Assembly (NCBI GenBank): GCA_020435865.1 | Contig: JAGQYZ010000387.1 | Location: 1 to 5,059, forward strand | Reading direction: 5' to 3' | DNA length: 5,059 bases | Source of the DNA: Aequorivita sp. | GTDB taxonomy: Bacteria; Bacteroidota; Bacteroidia; Flavobacteriales; Flavobacteriaceae | Part shown: one piece after another, positions 1 to 5,059 of the stretch | Layout: the number at the start of each line of letters is the position of its first letter | Numbering within the stretch: position 1 is the stretch's first letter | The notes under the pieces: model-generated | Seen by the model: only the letters and a program-made list of their open reading frames with translations | The model's database searches: none | What the model was told of the DNA's origin: nothing | Position numbers and translations under genes: made by a program

Positions 1-1
1 A

Positions 2-997
2 GGCCATAATGGGGCTGGGAAAAGTACCTTGCTGAAAATATTGAACGGCTTGATAAACCCCGATGCCGGCAAGGTAACCATAAAAGGCCGCATAGGGGCT
101 TTGATAGAATTGGGTGCTGGTTTTAATCCCTTGCTTTCTGGTCGTGAAAATATTTATAACAATGGAGCCGTTTTGGGTTTCACCAGAAGTGAGATTGATC
201 AAAAGCTTCAAGACATTATCGCTTTTTCTGAATTGGAGGAGTTTATTGATATGCCTGTACAGCACTATAGTAGTGGGATGAAAGTGCGTTTGGGATTTGC
301 TGTGGCAGCCCAAATGGAACCAGATGTCTTGATCATAGATGAGGTTTTGGCTGTGGGTGATGTAGGATTTAGGATAAAATGTTTGAATAAAATCGGTGAA
401 TTGTTAGAATCCTGTGCTATTATATTTGTTTCTCATTCAATGCCACAAGTGGCTAGAATAGCAACAAAAGGGCTTCTGTTAGAAAAAGGGATGACAAAAA
501 TATATGATGATAAGGTTTCATTAGTCATATCCAAGTACTATGGATTGTTTTCAGGTGAAAACGAAAGAATTCTTGGTGTTGAAAATTTAATATTGGAATC
601 GATTGAAATAAACTCGAGTGGCAATAAGATAGAATCTAATGACACTGTGATTCAAGGGAGTTCACTGGAAATTAATATTAAAGTTCACTGGAAAATTAAG
701 GTAGACTCTATCAAATGTAAATTGTTTTTTGTTAATAACGACTCAAGAAATGTTTTAGACATACCTTCTGAATTGATAAATGAAAATTTAAAAATATCAA
801 ATGATCAAACCACAATTAAACTTGAAACCGATCCTATTTTCCTAAATGGAGGGTTATATACCCTAACGCTAGTTGTGCAAGATTGTCGAACCAATGAAAG
901 ACTTTATAGACACGATAATTTATTTACAATCAATGTTTTTTCAGAGTATTACAGTTGGAGTGATAATATATTAAAAGCTAAATGGAGTGTAAAATAA
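2..997 (+). CDS. wzt: Polysaccharide ABC exporter ATPase, Wzt/TagH type (5' end missing)
   Basis: ATP-binding subunit of an ABC-2 type exporter that moves undecaprenyl-linked polysaccharide across the inner membrane. The frame is open from base 2, so the true start lies outside the window; the TTG at 29 is inside the ABC domain and is not a start. Visible residues 1-9 are the Walker A GHNGAGKST. GAGFNPLLSGREN follows at about 37-49, the signature YSSGMKVRLG at 89-98, Walker B LIIDEVLAVGD at 110-120 (catalytic Glu 114) and the switch His in FVSHSM at 145. About 140 further residues (190-331) form a beta-rich domain such as E. coli O9a/O8 Wzt uses to recognise the modified end of its O-antigen. 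The rule is known for those systems; its use here is inferred. The permease partner (Wzm) should lie upstream. Composition falls near base 360, from about 48% GC to about 30%. The next gene starts 5 bases after this stop, or overlaps it. Confidence 0.93.
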   Translation, partial: GHNGAGKSTLLKILNGLINPDAGKVTIKGRIGALIELGAGFNPLLSGRENIYNNGAVLGFTRSEIDQKLQDIIAFSELEEFIDMPVQHYSSGMKVRLGFAVAAQMEPDVLIIDEVLAVGDVGFRIKCLNKIGELLESCAIIFVSHSMPQVARIATKGLLLEKGMTKIYDDKVSLVISKYYGLFSGENERILGVENLILESIEINSSGNKIESNDTVIQGSSLEINIKVHWKIKVDSIKCKLFFVNNDSRNVLDIPSELINENLKISNDQTTIKLETDPIFLNGGLYTLTLVVQDCRTNERLYRHDNLFTINVFSEYYSWSDNILKAKWSVK

Positions 998-1002
998 AGA
1001 GC

Positions 1003-2289
1003 ATGAGTTTAAAAAAAACAATGGTTATAGGTTTAGGGCCTAATTATAATTACAATTCAGATGATCATAGTATTTGGACCAAGGATAACACTAAGTATGC
1101 TAGTAATCATGGAGCAAGTTTAATATCAAGAACCCTTATAGATTTTTTTCAAGCTGATTATATAGATGATTTTTCTAAGGTTGAAGACTATAAGGCTAAG
1201 TATGACCTATGTGTTATTGCTTTTGCAACTCATGTTACTACATGGAGGAATGTAACCACTTATGCCGATTTTGTTGAGAAGCTTGATATCAAAACTGTTG
1301 CTTTTTCTTTAGGTATTCAAGATTATTCAGGCGCTTCTTCTGCGGTTAATTCATTGCATCCATCTTTTGAGAGACTTTTAAAATATGTTATAAAAACTTC
1401 AGGTTTTGTTGGGGTTAGAGGCCCTTATACAGCTTCTGTATTAATAAAATCGGGTTTCAATCCAGATTCGATAATATCTTTTGGGTGTCCTACCTTGTTC
1501 AAACCTTTAAACAAAGACCTTAAAATTTATAAAAAAACTAAATTTAAGAACCCGTTAATAGTTTTTCACAGAACTATGGCTGACTTAAATAAAAATATTT
1601 TAGATGCTGAACTTCTTGGACAAGATTTTTTAGATGAAGTGGTATTTGATGATAAAGTTGATGAAAATCAGGTGGTCAAAAAAAATGAGCTTGAAAAATA
1701 TAAAGAGCAATTAAATGGTCAATATACTTTAGATAAAATTAAAGAAAAAGGTGTTTTCTATTATGGGTTTGAAGAGTGGTATAAAAAAATTGGAAAACAT
1801 GATTTTGTGCTGGGTGCTAGATTGCATGGATGTATTGCGGCTTTAATTCAAGGTATTCCAGCCGTAATGATTGCTAGAGATATAAGAGTAGAAGAAATAG
1901 CTAAATTTTACAAAATACCCTTTATAAAATACGCAGATGTAGGGGATTTAACCATTGAAGAAATTTATGATAAAGCAAATTTTGAGGATTTCAATGATTT
2001 ATACCCTAAGCGTTACAATAACTTTTTAAAACTAATGGATGATTTAAAAATAGTAGATCATTTATCATTCAAGAGTGAGATACCAAAAGATTATATCTAT
2101 ACACAAGATGATCTAAGGGAAAGTGTACAAGTAGCCTTTGGGGAGTTAGCCGAAATTAACAGCAGAATTATCACATTGGAAGAATCTCTCAAAAAAAGCA
2201 TCCAAAAAACAAATAATAAGATTGATAAAATAATCAATGTCCTAAAGAAAATTCCTGGAGTAAAAATCTTAAAGGGATTGATGAAATAA
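1003..2289 (+). CDS. Polysaccharide pyruvyl transferase family protein with C-terminal coiled coil
   Basis: Predicted to transfer pyruvate from phosphoenolpyruvate to a glycan sugar as a ketal (CsaB/WcaK-type family, GT-B-like fold). From the start at 1003 the protein has 428 residues. N-terminal strand MVIGLGPNYNYN is at 7-18, with SNHGASLISR at about 34-43. GVRGPYTASVLIKSG at 137-151 and FGCPTLF at 160-166 mark the middle. The hallmark LGARLHGCIAALIQGIPAV is at 270-288. Residues from about 382 to 415 carry a heptad-like run of Ile/Leu, and the protein ends in a Lys-rich amphipathic tail. This extension is not part of the catalytic family. The start is uncertain: ATG at 982 would overlap the upstream gene by 16 bases; ATG at 1003 follows its stop; ATG at 1021 sits just before the first strand in an A-rich context. 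No strong ribosome binding site decides between them. Very AT-rich (20% GC counted in 1681-1740). The donor and the sugar accepted cannot be told from sequence. Confidence 0.86.
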   Translation: MSLKKTMVIGLGPNYNYNSDDHSIWTKDNTKYASNHGASLISRTLIDFFQADYIDDFSKVEDYKAKYDLCVIAFATHVTTWRNVTTYADFVEKLDIKTVAFSLGIQDYSGASSAVNSLHPSFERLLKYVIKTSGFVGVRGPYTASVLIKSGFNPDSIISFGCPTLFKPLNKDLKIYKKTKFKNPLIVFHRTMADLNKNILDAELLGQDFLDEVVFDDKVDENQVVKKNELEKYKEQLNGQYTLDKIKEKGVFYYGFEEWYKKIGKHDFVLGARLHGCIAALIQGIPAVMIARDIRVEEIAKFYKIPFIKYADVGDLTIEEIYDKANFEDFNDLYPKRYNNFLKLMDDLKIVDHLSFKSEIPKDYIYTQDDLRESVQVAFGELAEINSRIITLEESLKKSIQKTNNKIDKIINVLKKIPGVKILKGLMK

Positions 2290-2298
2290 GATGTATAA

Positions 2299-3372
2299 AT
2301 GATTAACGTCACCAAAACCTTTTTACCGCCGCAAGCCGAGTACCAAGCCATTCTCAAACGGGCTTGGGATTTAGATTGGATAACCAATCGGGGCGTTTTG
2401 GTAAAAGAGCTTGAAGCAAAATTAAAAACATTTTTAGGGGTTGAAAATATCCTTGCGGTGACCAATGGAACCTTGCCCTTGCAAATTGCCATTAAAGCCT
2501 TAGGCTTAACGGGAGAAGTTATTACCACACCCTTTAGTTATGTGGCGACCACCAGTAGTCTTGTATGGGAAGGCTGTACACCTGTGTTTGTGGATATTCA
2601 TCCAGAGTATTTAACTATAGATGAAACCAAGATAGAAGCGGCCATTACTAAAAAGACCACTGCTATTTTGGCCACCCATGTGTTTGGGAACCCTTGTCAC
2701 GTTGAAGCTATTGAAGCCCTTGCCGGTAAATACAATTTAAAGGTTATTTATGATGCTGCCCATTGTTTTGGGGTTATGTATAAAGGGGAAAGCTTATTTA
2801 ACTATGGAGATGTGAGTACCTGTAGTTTCCATGCTACCAAATTGTTTCACACTGGTGAAGGTGGTGCTTTGTTCTGTAAAGGTGAAGTTTATCAAACCCT
2901 GTTTTATCACCATAATTTTGGTCATAAGGGGCAAGAAGAATTTCAAGGGTTGGGTATTAATGCCAAAATGAGCGAGTTGCAAGCCGCTATGGGTTTGGCT
3001 GTTTTACCCTACATGGATAGTATTTTAAGTGTCAGAAAATCCCAATCGCAACTATACTTTAAAATTTTAAAAGAACTAGAAGGTGTGCAATTACTTAAAA
3101 TAAGAAATGGAACAGAATGGAATTCTAGCTATTTTCCAATAATTTTTGAAAATGAAGAGGTCTTATTAAAAGTTAGAGAAGAATTAAATAAAAACAATAT
3201 TTTTCCAAGAAGATATTTTTTTCCTAGTTTAAATACCATCCCTTTTGTTGACACCAAACCATGTATTATTTCGGAACGCATATCAAAAGCAATACTTTGT
3301 TTACCATTATACCATGAATTAAACAACAATACTATCGTTGAAATTTGTGATAGTATCAAAAGGAGTATATGA
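2299..3372 (+). CDS. DegT/DnrJ/EryC1/StrS family PLP-dependent sugar aminotransferase (VioA/FdtB-like)
   Basis: Predicted to move an amino group from glutamate to a keto-deoxy sugar nucleotide, probably a dTDP-keto-6-deoxyhexose, giving an amino-dideoxy sugar for the glycan. At 357 residues it has the normal family length and all the landmarks: PLP-phosphate motif TNGTLPLQIA at 55-64, PFSYVATTSSLVWEG at 78-92, PVFVDI at 95-100, cofactor-ring Asp152 in YDAAHCFG, Schiff-base Lys181 in SFHATKLFHTGEGGAL, INAKMSELQAAMG at 220-232, RRYFFP at 304-309 and CLPLY at 334-338. The start WITNRG and FLPPQ near the N-terminus resemble VioA-type enzymes as remembered, not by search; whether the product is a 4-amino (Qui4N) or 3-amino sugar is not settled. 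It starts 9 bases after the pyruvyl transferase, and its stop overlaps the next start by 4 bases (ATGA). GC is near 47% in the first part and drops to 20-27% after about base 3050. Confidence 0.93.
   Translation: MINVTKTFLPPQAEYQAILKRAWDLDWITNRGVLVKELEAKLKTFLGVENILAVTNGTLPLQIAIKALGLTGEVITTPFSYVATTSSLVWEGCTPVFVDIHPEYLTIDETKIEAAITKKTTAILATHVFGNPCHVEAIEALAGKYNLKVIYDAAHCFGVMYKGESLFNYGDVSTCSFHATKLFHTGEGGALFCKGEVYQTLFYHHNFGHKGQEEFQGLGINAKMSELQAAMGLAVLPYMDSILSVRKSQSQLYFKILKELEGVQLLKIRNGTEWNSSYFPIIFENEEVLLKVREELNKNNIFPRRYFFPSLNTIPFVDTKPCIISERISKAILCLPLYHELNNNTIVEICDSIKRSI
3358..3365 (+). promoter_or_regulatory. Purine-rich candidate ribosome binding site of the WbqC gene
   Basis: The bases AAAAGGAG lie within the last codons of the aminotransferase gene, three bases before the ATG at 3369. 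This is the only clear Shine-Dalgarno-like match ahead of a gene start in the window. The spacing is shorter than usual, and Bacteroidota (the likely host) often start without such sites, so it may matter mainly for re-initiation at the ATGA overlap. Confidence 0.35.
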
Positions 3373-4076
3373 AAGTCGGCATAATGCAACCCTATTTTTT
3401 TCCTTATATAGGATATTTTCAACTAATTAATTTAGTAGATGTATTTGTTGTATATGATGAAATTGAATATACCAAGAAAGGTTGGATCAATAGGAATAGA
3501 ATTCTATCCAAAGTTAATGGGACAGATGAATTGATAACTATACCCATTAAAAAAGATTCCGATTTCTTGAATGTAAATCAACGATTTTTAGCTGATGATT
3601 TTTTAAAAATTAATGAAAAAACATTAAGAAAGATCAAAAGCAACTACAGTAAGTCACCTTTTTTTACAGATGTTTACCCGTTGTTACAGAATATTTTTTT
3701 GAATCAAGAAAAAAACTTGTTTCATTTTATATACTACTCACTAAAAGAAATCACCTCATATTTAAACATTAATACAGAATTGGTTATCTCGTCATCCTTA
3801 AATTTTGATAATGGCTTGAAAGGGGAGGAAAAAGTTATTTCAATATGTAAAAGTCTAAATGCCAGTGAGTATTTGAATCCGTCCGGAGGTACTTCTCTTT
3901 ACAAAAAAGAGAACTTTTTGGCAAATAATATTAATTTAGAATTTATTAAACCAGACAATATTGTTTACAAACAATTTGGAAATGTTTTTATAGAATCTTT
4001 ATCCATCATAGATGTTATGATGTTTAATGCTCCAGAAACTATATCAATAATGCTAAATAAATACAAAAAACTATAA
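3369..4076 (+). CDS. WbqC family protein
   Basis: The 235-residue product matches the WbqC family, a small cytoplasmic protein family common in O-antigen and other glycan loci, with no firmly established reaction that I can cite. Family landmarks are the opening MKVGIMQPYFFPYIGYFQLI (1-20), VYDEIEYTKKGWINRNRI (28-45), YLNPSGGTSLY (168-178) and the C-terminal LSIIDVMMFN (211-220). No signal peptide or membrane segment is seen. The name comes from an E. coli/Shigella O-antigen cluster which, as I recall, makes an N-acylated 4-amino-4,6-dideoxyglucose. A role in acylating or amino-acylating the amino group made by the upstream aminotransferase is therefore plausible but inferred. The start is firm: the ATG overlaps the upstream stop by 4 bases and the family's first residues follow directly. 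The stop overlaps the next start by one base (TAATG), so translation of all three genes is probably coupled. Confidence 0.88.
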   Translation: MKVGIMQPYFFPYIGYFQLINLVDVFVVYDEIEYTKKGWINRNRILSKVNGTDELITIPIKKDSDFLNVNQRFLADDFLKINEKTLRKIKSNYSKSPFFTDVYPLLQNIFLNQEKNLFHFIYYSLKEITSYLNINTELVISSSLNFDNGLKGEEKVISICKSLNASEYLNPSGGTSLYKKENFLANNINLEFIKPDNIVYKQFGNVFIESLSIIDVMMFNAPETISIMLNKYKKL

Positions 4077-5026
4077 TGGCTATTGGAGGGTATTTTGAAC
4101 TTGAATTAAAAAAATTTGGTGATACTTTTCATCCTAATGCCATTTTGCTTAACACTGGGAGAAACTGTCTTGAGTTTATTTTATTTCAAAACAACTATAA
4201 GAAAATTTATCTCCCTTATTACATGTGCAAAGTTCTTTTGCAGCCTATTGAACGTCTTGGCATTGCCCATGAGTTCTATCATCTTGATGAGGATTTTTAC
4301 CCTGAAAAAATTATTGTTCAAGACCAAGAAGCCCTACTTTACATAAACTATTTTGGCATCATGGATGCTAATGTTCAAAAGCTATCTTTGGAATATAAGA
4401 ACTTGATAGTTGATAATTCCCAATCTTACTTTTCTAAACCAATTACTAATGTTCCAACATTTTATTCTCCAAGAAAGTTTTTTGGATTGCCAGATGGAGG
4501 AATGGTTGTCACCAAGGTGATTAAAAGCTTAAATTATGATAAGGACACATCTTATAATAGGATGTTGCACTTAATAAAAAGGATTGACATTTCAGCAGAA
4601 GAAGGTTTTATTGATTTTCAAGAAAATGAAAAAGGGTTAGACCACTTGCCGTTACTACATATGTCAAATTTTACTGAAAGGCTTTTGAAAAGTATTGATT
4701 TTGCTGAGGTTTCAAAAAAGCGATTGAATAATTTTAATTTTTTACATAAAAATTTACAGAAACCTAACTTATTGAGTGGTTTTTTAGATAAGGCTTCCTA
4801 TACTGTTCCGTTGATTTATCCTTTTTTGAGTGAAAAATCTGAAGCAATAAAAGAGAAACTGGTTAAAAATAGAATTTATGTAGCGACTTATTGGCCAGAT
4901 TTAAGCAAAGCTCTTAATGACCATGAAAAATTATATTCAAAAAGCATTATACCTTTGCCTATAGACCAAAGGTATAATGAACGTGATATGAGTAAAATAG
5001 TTGAAATAATTTTAAGTTTTTACTAG
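4076..5026 (+). CDS. Diverged DegT-like (aspartate aminotransferase fold) protein of unknown activity
   Basis: This 316-residue protein looks like a shortened DegT/DnrJ-type PLP enzyme. NTGRNCLEFIL (26-36) stands where the family has its NGT phosphate-binding motif. YLPYYMCKVLLQPIERLG (45-62) stands for the usual P-Y-T/S-F stretch. VDNSQSYF (112-119) supplies an Asp113 in the place of the DAA/DCA motif. SPRKFFGLPDGGMVVT (131-146) matches the SF.ATK...GEGG block and offers Lys134 as the possible Schiff-base lysine. IPLPIDQRYNERDMSKI (292-308) resembles the family's C-terminal LPI block. It is about 40-60 residues shorter than ordinary members, and the region after 146 is poorly conserved. It may still bind PLP and aminate, epimerise or dehydrate a sugar, or it may have been adapted to another role; sequence alone does not decide. 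It starts inside the WbqC stop codon (TAATG), so the two are likely made together. No ribosome binding site is visible. Confidence 0.75.
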   Translation: MAIGGYFELELKKFGDTFHPNAILLNTGRNCLEFILFQNNYKKIYLPYYMCKVLLQPIERLGIAHEFYHLDEDFYPEKIIVQDQEALLYINYFGIMDANVQKLSLEYKNLIVDNSQSYFSKPITNVPTFYSPRKFFGLPDGGMVVTKVIKSLNYDKDTSYNRMLHLIKRIDISAEEGFIDFQENEKGLDHLPLLHMSNFTERLLKSIDFAEVSKKRLNNFNFLHKNLQKPNLLSGFLDKASYTVPLIYPFLSEKSEAIKEKLVKNRIYVATYWPDLSKALNDHEKLYSKSIIPLPIDQRYNERDMSKIVEIILSFY

Positions 5027-5034
5027 AGTGAAAG

Positions 5035-5059
5035 ATGATATGTATGATAATAGTAAACG
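5035..5059 (+). CDS. Possible start of a further gene (cut by right edge)
   Basis: An ATG at 5035, eight bases after the previous stop, opens a frame that runs without a stop to the window edge (about eight codons, MICMIIVN). A second in-frame ATG lies at 5044. The purine-rich GTGAAAG just upstream could serve as a weak ribosome binding site. The spacing matches the close packing of this operon, and a short hydrophobic first strand would suit many cytoplasmic glycan enzymes, but eight residues identify nothing. Confidence 0.4.

Noticed and set aside
2291..2302. Three-codon mini-frame (ATG TAT AAA TGA) overlapping the aminotransferase start
   Set aside because: It could in principle affect initiation, but such short ATG-to-stop runs are expected by chance in AT-rich DNA and nothing else supports a leader peptide.
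2097..2528. Long open frame on the minus strand across the end of the pyruvyl transferase and the start of the aminotransferase
   Set aside because: It is antisense to two well-supported genes, resembles no family I recognise, and its composition is explained by the sense codons.
2794..2982. Short minus-strand open frame inside the aminotransferase
   Set aside because: It lies opposite the Schiff-base lysine region of a clear gene; no start signal or family likeness.
3395..3401. Run of seven T near the start of the WbqC gene, considered as a phase-variation tract
   Set aside because: It encodes part of the conserved PYFFPYIGYF motif, and similar T7 runs occur elsewhere in the window (for example near 3216 and 3694), so it is ordinary for this composition.
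3129..3422. Minus-strand open frame across the aminotransferase and WbqC junction
   Set aside because: Antisense to conserved family motifs on the + strand (RRYFFP, CLPLY, the WbqC N-terminus). A chance frame in AT-rich DNA.
4116..4346. Second + strand open frame inside the DegT-like gene, with hydrophobic residues
   Set aside because: A shifted-frame shadow: the other frame carries the DegT-like landmarks and spans the whole region. The hydrophobic look comes from T-rich codons.
5027..5034. Possible terminator after the DegT-like gene
   Set aside because: No stem-loop or T-run fits in the eight bases before the next ATG; the operon probably continues.

Overview
The window is part of a surface-polysaccharide (O-antigen or similar glycan) biosynthesis and export locus. 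The host is probably a low-GC Bacteroidota bacterium, most likely a Flavobacteriaceae-type organism. This rests on the AT-rich coding sequence (hand-counted 60-base blocks run from about 20% to 53% GC, mostly 20-37%), A-rich rather than Shine-Dalgarno-rich start contexts, and the style of the proteins. The assignment is inferred from sequence character; there is no marker gene. All genes lie on the + strand and are packed with gaps of 9 bases or less, or with overlaps, so the window reads as the interior of one operon. No promoter, terminator, RNA gene, IS element or CRISPR array was seen, and no stretch over 300 bases lacks a gene.

Layout: (1) The 3' part of a Wzt/TagH-type ABC exporter ATPase with an extra C-terminal beta-rich domain, cut by the left edge inside its Walker A motif. 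(2) A polysaccharide pyruvyl transferase family (CsaB-like) protein with an unusual C-terminal coiled coil and a basic amphipathic tail. (3) A full-length DegT/DnrJ/EryC1/StrS sugar aminotransferase, nearest in character to VioA/FdtB-type enzymes that make dTDP-amino-dideoxyhexoses. (4) A WbqC family protein. (5) A short, strongly diverged DegT-like protein that keeps the fold landmarks but not the usual motifs. (6) The first eight codons of a possible further gene at the right edge.

Working model (inference): the aminotransferase makes a nucleotide-linked 4- or 3-amino-dideoxy sugar. WbqC and the diverged DegT-like protein, coupled to it by stop/start overlaps, finish or acylate that sugar. 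The pyruvyl transferase adds a ketal pyruvate to the glycan. The ABC exporter, with its glycan-recognising C-terminal domain, moves the finished polymer to the periplasm.

The main points for a second look are: the coiled-coil pyruvyl transferase beside a Wzt with a C-terminal domain, which could be a chain-terminating or chain-measuring pair; the WbqC plus degenerate DegT pair of unknown function; and sharp base-composition steps inside two genes, which suggest a mosaic locus.
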